Positions 53,529-63,660 of a stretch of 64,000 nucleotides of DNA are shown here, piece by piece. This DNA is from Blastococcus sp. VKM Ac-2987. GTDB lineage: Bacteria; Actinomycetota; Actinomycetes; Mycobacteriales; Geodermatophilaceae. The notes beneath the pieces were generated by a model. That model ran no database searches. It was not told where the DNA came from and saw only the letters and a program-made list of their open reading frames with translations. The translations under genes were made by a program, and so were the position numbers. The first letter of the stretch is position 1; every line of letters begins with the position of its first letter. The stretch is taken from NCBI RefSeq assembly GCF_026967805.1, contig NZ_JAPVBG010000003.1:372001-436000 (forward strand). Direction: 5' to 3'.

Positions 53529-55916
53529 GTGGGCCGACTGAGCGTGGGGGAGGCGGGGGACGTGCCCGACAGTGCGGAGTACGCGGTACCGGGCCTGGGC
53601 GACCGGGTCGAGATCCTGGTCGACGAGTGGGGCGTGCCGCACCTGTACGCCGGCTCGCGCGACGACGTCTTCCTGGCGCAGGGCTTCAACGCCGCCCGGG
53701 ACCGCCTCTTCCAGATCGACCTGTGGCGGCGCCGGGGCCTCGGGCAGCTCGCCGAGGTCTTCGGCGAGGAGCACCTGGAGCGGGACCGCGCCGCCCGGCT
53801 GTTCCTCTACCGCGGCGACATGCGGGCGGAGTGGCTCTCGTACGGCTCGGACACCAAGCGGGTGGTCAGCGCCTTCGTCGCCGGCATCAACGCGTTCGTG
53901 CGCCTCACCCGGGAGGACCCGTCCCACCTGCCGCCCGAGTTCGTCGAGCTGGGCTACCTGCCGGCGCTGTGGGAGCCGGCCGACGTGGCGCGGATCCGCA
54001 GCCACGGGTTGTTCTACAATCTGGAGCAGGAGGTGGCGCGTGCCCGCACGCTGCGCGACTTCGGCCCCGAGGTGGAGGACCTGCGCCGGGTGCGCGAGCC
54101 GGGCGCGCCCCTGGTGGTCCCGGACGGGCTCGACCTGTCGCTGATCCCCGACGACGTGCTGCGCGTCTACCGGCTGGCCACCACGCCGCCGGTGCTGTCG
54201 CAGGTCGCCGACCCGGGCCCGCGGTACGACCCCGAGGGCAGCAACAACTGGGTGCTGGCGGCGTCGTGGACGGCGACGGGGCGGCCCATCCTGGCCAACG
54301 ACCCGCACCGCACGGTGACCCTGCCCTCGCTGCGCTACCTGGCCCACCTGTCGGCCCCCGGCCTCGACGTCATCGGCGGGGGAGAACCTGCCCTGCCGGG
54401 CATCTCGATCGGTCACAACGGCCGGATCGCCTTCGGGCTCACGATCTTCGCGATCGACCAGGAGGACCTCTACGTCTACCGGACCAACCCGGACGATCCG
54501 CGCCAGTACTGGTACGACGGCGGCTGGTCCCGCATGCGCGTGGTGCACGAGACGGTGCGGACGGGCCCGGACGAGGAGCGCACGGTCGAGCTGGTGTTCA
54601 CCCGGCACGGGCCGGTCGTCCTCGAGGACCCGGACCGGCACTCCGCCTTCGCCGTCCGTGCCGCCTGGCTGCAGCCGGGCATGGCGCCCTACCTGGGCAG
54701 CATGGACTACATGGGCGCGCCCGACCCCGACGCGTTCGTCACGGCGATGAACCGGTGGGGCGCACCCGGTGAGAACCAGGTCTACGCCGCCCCGGACGGG
54801 ACGATCGGCTGGCAACCCGCCGGGCTCGTCCCGGTCCGGCCGAACTGGGACGGCACGCTGCCGGTGCCCGGCGACGGCAGGTACGAGTGGGACGGCTTCT
54901 ACGACGGCGACCAGCTCCCCTCGGTGCAGGACCCGCCGGAGGGCTGGTTCGCCACCGCCAACGAGATGAACCTGCCCGACGACTACCCGAACGACGAGCG
55001 GACGGTCACCTACGATTGGTACGCCGGCGTGCGCCACGAGCGCATCGCCGAGGAGCTCGGTTCCCGGGGGAACTGGTCGGTGCAGGACTGCGTGGACCTG
55101 CAGACCGACTACGTCAGCGTGCCGGCGCGGCGCATCGTCGCCGTCCTGGAGCGGCTGCTGCCGTCCGCCGCGGACGAGGCGGCGCAGCGCGGGCTGGACC
55201 TGCTCCTCGGCTGGGACGGGGACGAGGCGCCGGACTCCGCGGCGGCCGCGCTGTTCGAGATCTGGTACCGCCGGCACCTGCGCCCAGGCCTGCTCGGTGC
55301 CGCGTTGGCGCGCCTGCTGCCCGAGGACCGGCGAGCGGAGGCACTGGCGCGGATCTCGCCGGTCGAGGACACCTCGGCGGACTCCCGGGTCGATCTCGGC
55401 CTGCTGCTCCGTCCCGGCGACCGCCTCGGGCCCGACCCGGACCGGGTGCTCGCCGGCGTGCTGGAGCGCTCGCTGGCGTCGGCGTGGGCGGAGGTGCGGC
55501 AGCTGCTGGGGGAGGACCCGGCGGGGTGGCAGTGGGGCACGGTGCACCGAGCCCGGCTGCGCCATCCGCAGGCCGACCTCCTCGGACCCGAGCACGCCTC
55601 GTGGACCGCTCTGGAGACCGTGCCCCGCGGGGGCAGCGGGGACACGGTGGGCTGCTGCACGTACTCCCGGGACTTCACCCAGACGGTCGGCGCGAGCTTC
55701 CGGCTGGTCGTCGACGTGGGCGGCTGGGACTCCAGCGTCGCGATGAACTCGCCCGGCCAGTCCGGGGTGCCGACGAGCCGGCACTACCAGGATCTGCTGG
55801 GCCGGTGGGCGGCGGACGGGGCGTTCCCGCTGCTGTACACCCGGGAGCGGGTGATGGAGCACCTCGCTCAGCGGATCGTGCTCGTCCCGACGGCGGGACC
55901 GGCCCCCACCGCGTGA
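53529..55916 (+). CDS. Penicillin acylase family Ntn-hydrolase
   Basis: About 795 residues. The precursor is expected to cut itself so that Ser238 in EGSNNWVLAA becomes the N-terminal nucleophile of the beta subunit; alpha subunit about 237 residues. Other marks: VPHLYAGSRDDVFLAQGFNAARDRLFQIDLWRR, ANDPHRTVTLPS, ISIGHNGRIAFGLT, and the beta-subunit stretch ATANEMNLPDDYP. No signal peptide is visible, unlike secreted family members, so it is probably cytoplasmic. Substrate may be an acyl amide or an acyl-homoserine lactone. GTG at 53529 is a guess; the frame is open from 53451. Confidence 0.88.
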   Translation: MGRLSVGEAGDVPDSAEYAVPGLGDRVEILVDEWGVPHLYAGSRDDVFLAQGFNAARDRLFQIDLWRRRGLGQLAEVFGEEHLERDRAARLFLYRGDMRAEWLSYGSDTKRVVSAFVAGINAFVRLTREDPSHLPPEFVELGYLPALWEPADVARIRSHGLFYNLEQEVARARTLRDFGPEVEDLRRVREPGAPLVVPDGLDLSLIPDDVLRVYRLATTPPVLSQVADPGPRYDPEGSNNWVLAASWTATGRPILANDPHRTVTLPSLRYLAHLSAPGLDVIGGGEPALPGISIGHNGRIAFGLTIFAIDQEDLYVYRTNPDDPRQYWYDGGWSRMRVVHETVRTGPDEERTVELVFTRHGPVVLEDPDRHSAFAVRAAWLQPGMAPYLGSMDYMGAPDPDAFVTAMNRWGAPGENQVYAAPDGTIGWQPAGLVPVRPNWDGTLPVPGDGRYEWDGFYDGDQLPSVQDPPEGWFATANEMNLPDDYPNDERTVTYDWYAGVRHERIAEELGSRGNWSVQDCVDLQTDYVSVPARRIVAVLERLLPSAADEAAQRGLDLLLGWDGDEAPDSAAAALFEIWYRRHLRPGLLGAALARLLPEDRRAEALARISPVEDTSADSRVDLGLLLRPGDRLGPDPDRVLAGVLERSLASAWAEVRQLLGEDPAGWQWGTVHRARLRHPQADLLGPEHASWTALETVPRGGSGDTVGCCTYSRDFTQTVGASFRLVVDVGGWDSSVAMNSPGQSGVPTSRHYQDLLGRWAADGAFPLLYTRERVMEHLAQRIVLVPTAGPAPTA

Positions 55917-56105
55917 GGCCGGACCGGTAGCGCGGCCGCCGGAGGACCGACCCGCGGCCGGTCGCGGACTCGTCGCCACGCTCGAGGCGTTCCCGGCGCG
56001 TGCCGTGCGCGAGCGCCGTCCCGGCCCGGCCGGGAGCGCCCAGTTCGGCGGCGAACCGCGGTCTACCCGTCCGGTGGGCCGGAACAGCGGCGGAGGTGGT
56101 CGGGG

Positions 56106-56698
56106 ATGGGCGGGATCGTCGTCAGCGAGAACGTCTCCATCGACGGAGTCGTGCAGGACCCGACCGGTGAGGAGGGCTTCGCCCAGGGCGGCTGGTTCGG
56201 CCGGATCGGCGACGCGGACCGCCGGGCGTGGGCGGAGGTCGAGCACGAGGAGGCGCGCGACGCGGCCGCCCTGCTGCTGGTGCGGGGCAGCTACACGTGG
56301 TTCGCCGCGCGCTGGCCGACGCGGACGGGGGCGTGGGCGGACCGGTTGAACGGCCTGCCGAAGTACGTCGTCTCCACCACGCTCCGGGACCCCGGGTGGA
56401 CCAACACCACGGTGCTGACCGGCGGCGTGGTGGATGCGGTGTCCGGTCTCAGGCGGGCAGTTGCCGGGACGTCGTCGTCTACGCGAGCCGCCCCCTGGTG
56501 CGCACGCTGCCGGAGCACGACCTGGTCGACGAACTGCGGCTGATGGTCTTCCCCGTCGTGCCGGGCTCCGGGGAGCGCCTGTTCGGGCCCGCGGTCGACC
56601 GCACGGCCGTGCGCCTGCTCGAGGTGGGGACGGGCGGCGACTGCCTCGCCCGGCTCACCTACCGGACCGCGCGGGAGGGCGAGCCCGGCGACGCGTGA
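56106..56698 (+). pseudogene. Dihydrofolate reductase-family (RibD-C) gene with one frameshift
   Basis: The first part reads GGIVVSENVSIDGVVQDPTGEEGFAQGGWFGRIGD...LNGLPKYVVSTTLRDPGWTNTTVLTGG, and the end, in another frame, reads DVVVYASRPLVRTLPEHDLVDELRLMVFPVVPGSGERLFG. Both halves belong to the same DHFR/RibD-C family. They would be joined by one extra G at the GGGAC at 56466-56470. The rest looks intact and unmutated, so this is either a recent mutation or a single-base sequence error. If repaired, a ~197-residue cytoplasmic reductase-like protein. Confidence 0.8.
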
Positions 56699-56730
56699 GC
56701 ACCCCGGTGGCCGTCGCGGCCGGCACGCCC

Positions 56731-56748
56731 GCACCCGCCGGCGGGTGC
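56731..56748. terminator. Perfect 18-bp palindrome after the DHFR-family gene
   Basis: GCACCCGCC followed directly by its reverse complement. Likely part of a terminator, 33 bp after the stop. Confidence 0.5.
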
Positions 56749-56862
56749 GGCCTGGCGGGGTGAATCGGGGCCCGGGCAGGACCCGGGAGGCCGCGCACGG
56801 TAGACACTCGACCACGGAGCTCGCTCTTCTCCGCAACGACGCGGAAGACCGGAGGTGCTGAC

Positions 56863-56931
56863 ATGACGGCTGACCGACCGGGCGACCGCCACGCGCCGGA
56901 CGCCGGTGGCTCGTCCGGGGGCGCCCGGTGA
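56863..56931 (+). CDS. 22-codon upstream ORF before the PEP synthase regulator
   Basis: ATG at 56863 has a strong ribosome site (GGAGGTGCTGAC) and opens a 22-codon frame rich in Asp, Arg and Gly (MTADRPGDRHAPDAGG...). Its TGA overlaps the GTG of the next gene by the GTGA arrangement. The next gene has no convincing site of its own, so this leader probably carries ribosomes to it. No protein family is recognised. Confidence 0.5.
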   Translation: MTADRPGDRHAPDAGGSSGGAR

Positions 56932-57842
56932 CCGAGCGGGCCGCGGCCGGCGAGCCGGACGGCGGTGACGCGGCCGTCGTCCCGGTGTTCTTCCTGTCCG
57001 ACAGCACCGGGATCAGTGCGGAGACGATGGGCAACGCGCTGCTCATCCAGTTCCCGGACGTGCACTTCGAGCGCACCGTGATCCCGTTCATCTCCTCGGT
57101 CGAGGAGGCCCGCGAGGTCGTCGCCCAGCTGGACGAGGTGATGGCGGGGCCGATCACCCCGCTGGTCTTCACCACCGCCGCCGTCGACGAGGTGCGCGCG
57201 GAACTGCTCAGGACCAAGGCCCCGATCATCGACTTCTTCGGCATCCACATGGCCCGGGTGGAGGAGCAGCTGGGCGCCCGCGGGCTGCGCGAGGCCCGGC
57301 GGCTGCACGGGCTCGGCGACGTGCGCCGCTACAACAGCCGGATGGCGGCGATCGAGTTCGCCATCGAGCACGACGACGGCCTCAGCCCCCGGGGGCTGGA
57401 CCGGGCCGACGTGGTGCTGCTGGCGCCGTCCCGGTGCGGCAAGACGCCCACCGCGATGTACCTGGCGCTGCAGCACGGCCTGTTCGTGGCCAACTACCCG
57501 CTGGTCGACGAGGACCTGGAGACCACCGACCTGCCCCGCCCCGTCCGCGACCTGGGCGACCGCTGCTTCGGGCTGACCACCACGGTGGCGCGGCTCAGCC
57601 GGGTCCGCCAGGAGCGCCGCCCGGACTCGCGGTACGCCTCGGAGGAGCAGTGCCGCTTCGAGCTGCGCCGGGCGGCGGCGATGTACGACAGGCACCACCT
57701 GCCCACGGTGGACACCTCGGCGGCCTCCGTCGAGGAGATCGCCGCCGTGGTGATCCAGACCCTGGCCCGGCAACGGCGCCGCCCCGGCGCGCGACCGCAG
57801 TCCGGCCACGACCTCCCCCGAGGAAGGACGACCCGCTCATGA
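56928..57842 (+). CDS. ppsR: PEP synthase regulatory protein (bifunctional kinase/pyrophosphorylase, DUF299)
   Basis: 304 residues. It switches PEP synthase or pyruvate phosphate dikinase off and on by ADP-dependent phosphorylation and Pi-dependent dephosphorylation. [23 protein letters not shown] at the N-terminus, P-loop [15 protein letters not shown], and [10 protein letters not shown] match the DUF299 family. The stop overlaps the PEP synthase ATG (ATGA). It sits directly before its target, which supports the regulatory assignment. The C-terminal ~35 residues are Arg/Pro-rich. Confidence 0.92.
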   Translation: MTERAAAGEPDGGDAAVVPVFFLSDSTGISAETMGNALLIQFPDVHFERTVIPFISSVEEAREVVAQLDEVMAGPITPLVFTTAAVDEVRAELLRTKAPIIDFFGIHMARVEEQLGARGLREARRLHGLGDVRRYNSRMAAIEFAIEHDDGLSPRGLDRADVVLLAPSRCGKTPTAMYLALQHGLFVANYPLVDEDLETTDLPRPVRDLGDRCFGLTTTVARLSRVRQERRPDSRYASEEQCRFELRRAAAMYDRHHLPTVDTSAASVEEIAAVVIQTLARQRRRPGARPQSGHDLPRGRTTRS

Positions 57843-60259
57843 GCACCGACACCGCACCCGAGACCCCGGCCGGGGGGACGGCCGGCGACGGCGACAACGT
57901 CCGGTGGTTCGCCGAGCTGGGGCTGGGCGACCTGGAGGTGGTCGGCGGGAAGAACTCCTCGCTGGGCGAGATGATCTCCCACCTCGCCGACGCCGGGGTG
58001 AGCGTCCCCGACGGCTTCGCCACCACGGCGGCGGCCTACCAGCGCTTCCTCGGCGACACCGGGCTGGCGGCCCGGATCGCCGAGCGGCTGCGCACGCTGG
58101 ACACCGACGACGTCCGGGCGCTGTCCGCGGCGGGCACGGAGATCCGCCGGGCGGTCGTCGAGCAGCCGTTCCCGCCGGCCCTGGAGGCCGACATCCGGGC
58201 GGCGTACGACCAACTGGCCGGGGACGACGCGGAGGCCTCCTTCGCGGTCCGCTCCAGCGCCACCGCCGAGGACCTGCCGGACGCCTCCTTCGCCGGGCAG
58301 CAGGAGACCTTCCTCAACGTGCGCGGGATCGACGCGGTCCTGCAGGCCGTCCGGGAGGTCTACGCCTCGCTCTACAACGACCGGGCGATCGCCTACCGGG
58401 TGCACCACGGGTTCGACCACGAGGCGGTCTCGCTGTCGGCGGGCGTGCAGCGGATGGTGCGCTCGGACGTCGGGGCCTCCGGTGTCATGTTCACCATGGA
58501 CACCGAGTCCGGGTTCCGGGACGCCGTCTTCATCACCTCCGCCTACGGGCTGGGGGAGGGCGTGGTGCAGGGTGCGGTCAACCCCGACGAGTTCTACGTC
58601 TACAAGCCGGCGCTGCGGGCCGGGCGCCCGGCGATCCTCAAGCGCGGCGTGGGGGAGAAGGCCACCAAGATGGTCTACACCGAGCACGCCGAGGTCGGCC
58701 GGACGACGGAGTTCGTCGACGTCGACCCCGCCGACCGCCGGCTGCTGTCCCTCACCGACGACGAGGTGCTCGAGCTCGCCCGCCAGGCGCTGCGGATCGA
58801 GGAGCACTACGGCCGGCCGATGGACATCGAGTGGGGCAAGGACGGGCTGACCGGGAAGCTGTTCATCCTGCAGGCCCGGCCGGAGACGGTGCAGTCCCGC
58901 TCCGGGAACACCTCCGAGCGCTACCGGCTCACCGGCACCGGCGAGGTCGTGGTCGAGGGCCGGGCGATCGGGCAGAAGATCGGCGCGGGGGCCGTCCGGG
59001 TGCTCGGCGACATCGACGAGATGGACTCCTTCACCCCGGGCGACGTGCTGGTCGCGGACATGACCGACCCGGACTGGGAACCGATCATGAAGCGGGCCTC
59101 GGCGATCGTGACCAACCGCGGCGGGCGCACCTGCCACGCAGCGATCATCGCCCGCGAGCTCGGCATCCCCGCCGTCGTGGGCACCGGCACCGCCACCCGG
59201 GTGCTGTCCGACGGCGCCCCGGTCACCGTCTCCTGCGCGGAGGGTGACACCGGCTTCGTCTACGCCGGTGAGGTCGGCTTCGAGGTGGCGGAGACCGAGC
59301 TGGGCGCCATGCCGGAGATCCCCACCAAGATCATGATGAACGTCGGGACGCCGGAGCAGGCCTTCGCGTTCTCCCGGCTGCCGCACGCCGGGGTGGGGCT
59401 GGCCCGGCTGGAGTTCATCATCAACCGGCAGATCGGCATCCACCCCCGCGCACTGCTGGAGCTGGACACCCTGGACGCCCCGCTGAAGGCGAAGATCGAG
59501 GAGCGGATCGTCGCCTACCCGTCGGCGCGCGACTTCTTCGTGCAGCGGGTCGCCGAGGGCGTCTCGATGATCGCCGCGGCGTTCGCGCCCGAGCCGGTGA
59601 TCGTGCGGATGAGCGACTTCAAGTCCAACGAGTACGCCAACCTCCTGGGCGGGGAGCTCTACGAGCCGCACGAGGAGAACCCGATGCTCGGCTACCGCGG
59701 CGCGTCCCGGTACCTGTCGGCCGACTTCGCCGACTGCTTCGCCATGGAGTGCGAGGCGCTGCGGTACGTCCGCGACGAGATGGGGCTGACCAACGTCAAG
59801 ATCATGATCCCGTTCGTCCGGACCGTGGCCGAGATCGAGGGCGTGGTCCGCCTGCTCGGCGAGCACGGCCTGCGCCGCGGGGAGAACGACCTCTCCGTGG
59901 TGATGATGTGCGAGCTGCCCTCCAACGCGCTGCAGGCGCACGCCTTCCTCGACCACGTCGACGGGTTCTCCATCGGCTCCAACGACATGACCCAGCTGGT
60001 CCTCGGCCTCGACCGCGACTCCAGCCTGGTCGCCGGTGGCTTCGACGAGCGGGACCCCGCCGTGCTGGCCGTGCTGGAGATGGCCATCAAGGCCTGCCTG
60101 GAACGGGGCAAGTACGTGGGCATCTGCGGTCAGGGGCCCAGTGACCACCCCGACCTGGCCGAGTGGCTGGTGGCGCAGGGGATCGAGTCGATGTCGCTGA
60201 ACCCGGACACCGTCGTCGACACCTGGCTGCACCTGGCAAGGACCGCGCCCGCGACCTGA
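57839..60259 (+). CDS. ppsA: Phosphoenolpyruvate synthase
   Basis: 806-residue enzyme that makes PEP from pyruvate and ATP for gluconeogenesis. N-terminal ATP-grasp domain ([15 protein letters not shown], then [29 protein letters not shown]), central phospho-histidine domain with His433 in [23 protein letters not shown], and C-terminal PEP/pyruvate barrel with [17 protein letters not shown] (catalytic Cys) and [19 protein letters not shown]. Length and domain order are normal for PpsA. ATG at 57839 overlaps the regulator stop and follows AGGAAGGAC. The pair forms a tight operon. Confidence 0.96.
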   Translation: MSTDTAPETPAGGTAGDGDNVRWFAELGLGDLEVVGGKNSSLGEMISHLADAGVSVPDGFATTAAAYQRFLGDTGLAARIAERLRTLDTDDVRALSAAGTEIRRAVVEQPFPPALEADIRAAYDQLAGDDAEASFAVRSSATAEDLPDASFAGQQETFLNVRGIDAVLQAVREVYASLYNDRAIAYRVHHGFDHEAVSLSAGVQRMVRSDVGASGVMFTMDTESGFRDAVFITSAYGLGEGVVQGAVNPDEFYVYKPALRAGRPAILKRGVGEKATKMVYTEHAEVGRTTEFVDVDPADRRLLSLTDDEVLELARQALRIEEHYGRPMDIEWGKDGLTGKLFILQARPETVQSRSGNTSERYRLTGTGEVVVEGRAIGQKIGAGAVRVLGDIDEMDSFTPGDVLVADMTDPDWEPIMKRASAIVTNRGGRTCHAAIIARELGIPAVVGTGTATRVLSDGAPVTVSCAEGDTGFVYAGEVGFEVAETELGAMPEIPTKIMMNVGTPEQAFAFSRLPHAGVGLARLEFIINRQIGIHPRALLELDTLDAPLKAKIEERIVAYPSARDFFVQRVAEGVSMIAAAFAPEPVIVRMSDFKSNEYANLLGGELYEPHEENPMLGYRGASRYLSADFADCFAMECEALRYVRDEMGLTNVKIMIPFVRTVAEIEGVVRLLGEHGLRRGENDLSVVMMCELPSNALQAHAFLDHVDGFSIGSNDMTQLVLGLDRDSSLVAGGFDERDPAVLAVLEMAIKACLERGKYVGICGQGPSDHPDLAEWLVAQGIESMSLNPDTVVDTWLHLARTAPAT

Positions 60260-60268
60260 CGGCGGGGG

Positions 60269-61657
60269 TCAGCCCAGCGCGCGGCGGTACTCCTCCCGGC
60301 GGGCCGCCGGCAGGTCGGGGTCGGGACGGCGGCGCGGGACCGGCGGGGGGAGGGTCCCGGTCACCGCCCGCACGGCCAGGTGCGCGGCGCCCAGCGCCGT
60401 GGCCTCGTCGGCGTCGACGAAGGCGGCCTCGCCCTCGCCGACCGCCGTGCGGATCTCCCGCCAGGCCGGTGACTCCGTCGGCCGGCCGGCGAGCAGCCGC
60501 CGGACGACGGAGCGGCCGGCGGTCCGGCTCAGCTCGCGGGTCAGGTCCCGGGACGCCACGGCGGTGGTCTCCATGAGCGCGCGCAGCAGCGTCGCCGGCG
60601 TCACGTCGAGCGGCACGTCCGCCAGGGACAGCCGGCGCTCGGCGGAGATGCTTCCCCGGACGCCACGGCTGCCGACCGGCTCGTCGCCGAGGAGCAGGTC
60701 CAGCGGGGTGGCGGGGTCCAGGCCGAGCAGCCGCGTCCAGGACAGGTACAGCCCGCCGGAGGGCAGCGCGGCGTGCAGGTAGAACAGCCCGTCGGCGACG
60801 AAGCAGCCGACCTCGCTGCCCGCGGTCGCCGCGGGATCGAGGGCATCGGTCACCAGCAGGTGCGCCTCGGAGGTCCCGGCCGAGACGAAGAGGTCACCGG
60901 GCGAGCGGGCCCCCGCGGCCAGGGCACCGCAGAAGTGGTCGTGCCCGCCGGAGACCAGCGGCACGCCGGGGGCTACGCCGAACTGCTCCGCCGCCGGCGC
61001 GCCCAGCTCGCCGACGACGGTCCCCGAGGGCACCAGCCGGGGCAGGGTCAGCCCGCCCATCCCGACCACGTCCAGCCCGTCGGGCCGCCAGGAGCGGGTG
61101 GGAGCGTCGAACAGCCCGGTGCGGGACGCGTGCGAGTGGTCCATCACCAGGTCGCCGGGGCCCAGGGAGGACAGCAGCCAGCTGCCCAGGTCGGTCAGGG
61201 TCACCGCGGCCCGCGCCTGGTCGGGGCGGGTCCGCGCCCACCAGGCGAGCGCGTGCACGGTGTACTCGGGATGCCGCAGCCCGGTGACCGGAGCGCGCCG
61301 GTCCAGCTCGGCGGCGTGCTCGCGGGCGGCGTCGTGCCCGACGCCGGAGAACCAGGTGGGCACGTCGCCGACCGGCCGGGCCGCGGCGTCCAGCAGCACC
61401 GCCTCCTCGCCGACCGAGGTCACGGCGATGCCGCCCAGCGCCGCGCGCGCCTCGGGACCGGCGTCGGCGAGAGCGCGCCGGGCCGCGCCGACCGCCACGT
61501 CCCGGACCACCTCCGGGGAGTGGACCGCGACGTCGCCGGCGGTTCCCTGGGGCGTCGGGGCGGCGGCGGTGGCGAGCACGGTGACGCCGTCCGGCGCGAG
61601 CACCACGGCCTTGGTCCGGGTCGTGCCGACGTCGATCCCGAGGAACGTCGCGCTCAC
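60269..61657 (-). CDS. FGGY-family carbohydrate kinase
   Basis: 462-residue sugar kinase of the FGGY/ASKHA fold. N-terminal ATP motif LGIDVGTTRTKAVVLAPDG, catalytic Asp in SGGHDHFCGALAAGA, and FVSAGTSEAHLLV. It resembles xylulose or gluconate kinases but is shorter than glycerol kinase; the substrate is not certain. GTG at 61657 overlaps the PfkB stop (GTGA), so it is the second gene after PfkB on the minus strand. Confidence 0.88.
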   Translation of the reverse strand: MSATFLGIDVGTTRTKAVVLAPDGVTVLATAAAPTPQGTAGDVAVHSPEVVRDVAVGAARRALADAGPEARAALGGIAVTSVGEEAVLLDAAARPVGDVPTWFSGVGHDAAREHAAELDRRAPVTGLRHPEYTVHALAWWARTRPDQARAAVTLTDLGSWLLSSLGPGDLVMDHSHASRTGLFDAPTRSWRPDGLDVVGMGGLTLPRLVPSGTVVGELGAPAAEQFGVAPGVPLVSGGHDHFCGALAAGARSPGDLFVSAGTSEAHLLVTDALDPAATAGSEVGCFVADGLFYLHAALPSGGLYLSWTRLLGLDPATPLDLLLGDEPVGSRGVRGSISAERRLSLADVPLDVTPATLLRALMETTAVASRDLTRELSRTAGRSVVRRLLAGRPTESPAWREIRTAVGEGEAAFVDADEATALGAAHLAVRAVTGTLPPPVPRRRPDPDLPAARREEYRRALG

Positions 61658-62628
61658 CCGCGTGCTCCCGGGACGGCGGTGGCGACGGCGTGCACCCGCA
61701 GCTCCTCGACCTCGTCGGGCCCGCTGAGGTCCGGCTCCAGCCGGGCCGCGTTGGCCGCCCCCGCGGCCGCGCCGGTGCGCAGCGCCGACTCGCGGTCGTC
61801 CCCGCGGGCGAGCGACGTGACGAAGCCCGCCAGCATCATGTCGCCGGAGCCGGTGGCGTTGACGACGGGCACCGACGGGCTCCGCACCTCCCACCCCTCG
61901 GTGGTCGAGCGGTAGGACAGGCCCGCGGCACCGCGGGTGACGACGACGGCGCCCACCCCGGCGTCCAGGACCAGCCCCATCAGGGCGGGGAGCGCCGGCG
62001 GGTCCTCGCCGGGCGCGGCGAGGCCGGCATCGGCCCGCAGCTCCTCCTCGTTGACCTTGAGCACGTCGGGGGCCGCCCGGACGGCGAGGGCCAGCCCCGG
62101 CCCCGAGGTGTCGACGACGGAGAGGACGCCGCGACCGCGCAGCGCGGCGACGCACCGCGCGTACAGGTCCGCCGGGGCACCCCGCGGCAGGCTGCCGGTG
62201 CAGACCACCAGATCACCCGGCCGGACCGCGTCCAGCAGCCCGCCGACCAGCGCGTCCACCTCCGCGGGACGCACCTCGGGGCCCGGCTCGTTGACGACGG
62301 TGGAGGCGCCCGTGGCGCTGTCCACGAGCACCGTGCTGACCCGGGTCTCGCCGTCGATCCGGACGTGCCGGTCCGCGATGCCGAGGTCGCGGCAGCCCGC
62401 CGAGATCTGCGCGCCCACCGGTCCGCCGACGAAGCCGTGCAGCGCCGCCCGGCCGCCCAGCCGCACCACGCCGCGGGCGACGATCATGCCCTTGCCGCCG
62501 GGCCGGCTGACCACCTGCGTGGCGCGGTTGACCTCGCCGACCAGGAGCCGGGGGACCACCTGCAGCCGGTCCTGCGCCGGGTTCGGGCTGACGACGTGGA
62601 CCGTCGGGCCGGTGGGACGTCCGTGCAC
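61654..62628 (-). CDS. PfkB-family hexose kinase (1-phosphofructokinase/tagatose-6-phosphate kinase type)
   Basis: 324 residues. Sugar-binding glycines PGGKGMIVARGVVRLGG, then VSTVLVDSATGASTVVNEPGPEV and the ATP/active-site motif VNATGSGDMMLAGFVTSLARG (catalytic Asp). The NPAQDRLQVV opening is typical of the FruK/LacC group that phosphorylates a sugar phosphate or ketose at C1/C6. GTG at 62628 follows GGAGGAC. It is divergent from a class II aldolase gene. Confidence 0.9.
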   Translation of the reverse strand: MHGRPTGPTVHVVSPNPAQDRLQVVPRLLVGEVNRATQVVSRPGGKGMIVARGVVRLGGRAALHGFVGGPVGAQISAGCRDLGIADRHVRIDGETRVSTVLVDSATGASTVVNEPGPEVRPAEVDALVGGLLDAVRPGDLVVCTGSLPRGAPADLYARCVAALRGRGVLSVVDTSGPGLALAVRAAPDVLKVNEEELRADAGLAAPGEDPPALPALMGLVLDAGVGAVVVTRGAAGLSYRSTTEGWEVRSPSVPVVNATGSGDMMLAGFVTSLARGDDRESALRTGAAAGAANAARLEPDLSGPDEVEELRVHAVATAVPGARG

Positions 62629-62691
62629 GAGTCCTCCTGGGACGGGTCGGTGCCCAGTGCGTGCGCAGCTGAGCGGTCGTGGAGCGGCTGC

Positions 62692-62697
62692 TACGTT
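62692..62697 (+). promoter_or_regulatory. Candidate -10 element of the aldolase gene
   Basis: TACGTT fits TANNNT in the 194-bp gap between divergent PfkB and aldolase genes. A further GGCACGG/CCGTGCC inverted repeat near 62774-62795 could be an operator or leader hairpin. Weak evidence. Confidence 0.35.
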
Positions 62698-62822
62698 CGC
62701 CGCCGGGCCGAGGGTGCTGATCGACGGGGAGACGGCTCCCCGGTACCGCACCGGGCCCGCTCTGCCACCCCCCGGGCACGGCCCGGACCGTGCCGGGGGA
62801 CGACCGACCCGAGGAGCACCCC

Positions 62823-63656
62823 GTGCCACGCGCAGCACTGACCGACGTCCTGTCCACGGCCGCGCAGGCCCGTGGCGGGCTCGGCGCCTTCAACGTCATC
62901 CAGGTCGAGCACGCCGAGGCCATCGTGGCCGGTGCGGAGGCGGCCGGCCGGCCCACGGTGCTGCAGCTGAGCGAGAACGCGGTGCGCTACCACGGCGCGC
63001 TCGCGCCGGTCGGCAGCGCCATGCTCGCCGTCGCCGACGCCGCCGCCGTCCCGGTCGTGGTGCACCTGGACCACGCCACCGACCTGGACCTGGTGGCGCA
63101 GGCCCTCGCGCTCGGGTTCACGTCGGTGATGTTCGACGGCTCGACGCTGCCGGTCGAGGAGAACCTCGCCACCACCCGCGGTGTCGTGGAACGGGCGCAC
63201 GACCGCGGCGTCTCGGTGGAGGCCGAGATCGGCGAGATCGGGGGCAAGGACGGCGTGCACGCCCCGGGCGTGCGCACCCGGCCGGAGGACGCCGCCCGGT
63301 TCGTCGAGGCGACCGGGATCGACGCGGTCGCGGTGGCCGTGGGCAGCTCGCACGCCATGACGACGCGCACGGCGCGGCTCGACCTGGACCTGATCAGCGC
63401 CATCCGGGACGCCGTGCCGGTGCCATTGGTGCTGCACGGGTCCTCCGGCGTCCCGGACGACCACCTGCAGGAGGCCGTCGCCGCCGGGATGACGAAGATC
63501 AACATCTCGACGCACCTGAACGGCACCTTCACCCGGGCGGTCCGCGACGCCCTCGCCGCCGATCCGGCGCTCGTCGACCCCCGGAAGTATCTCGGGGCGG
63601 CCCGCACGGCGACCGCGCTGGAGGTCGAGCGGCTGGTCCGGCTGCTCGCCGGCTGA
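62823..63656 (+). CDS. Class II fructose/tagatose-bisphosphate aldolase
   Basis: 277-residue zinc aldolase that cleaves a ketose bisphosphate or related sugar phosphate into two triose units. Zinc and substrate motifs: GAFNVIQVEHAEAIVAGAE, VVHLDHATDLDLV (His ligand), SVEAEIGEIGGKDGVH, VAVGSSHAMT (His ligand) and LVLHGSSGVPDDHLQEAVAAGMTKINISTHL. The compact length and HGSSG match the GatY/KbaY-FbaA-like group. GTG at 62823 has GAGGAG upstream. Confidence 0.92.
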   Translation: MPRAALTDVLSTAAQARGGLGAFNVIQVEHAEAIVAGAEAAGRPTVLQLSENAVRYHGALAPVGSAMLAVADAAAVPVVVHLDHATDLDLVAQALALGFTSVMFDGSTLPVEENLATTRGVVERAHDRGVSVEAEIGEIGGKDGVHAPGVRTRPEDAARFVEATGIDAVAVAVGSSHAMTTRTARLDLDLISAIRDAVPVPLVLHGSSGVPDDHLQEAVAAGMTKINISTHLNGTFTRAVRDALAADPALVDPRKYLGAARTATALEVERLVRLLAG

Positions 63657-63660
63657 CCGG

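Noticed and set aside
57494-60232. A 912-codon minus-strand frame opposite ppsA
   Set aside because: Shadow of PEP synthase; no domain, low-complexity composition.
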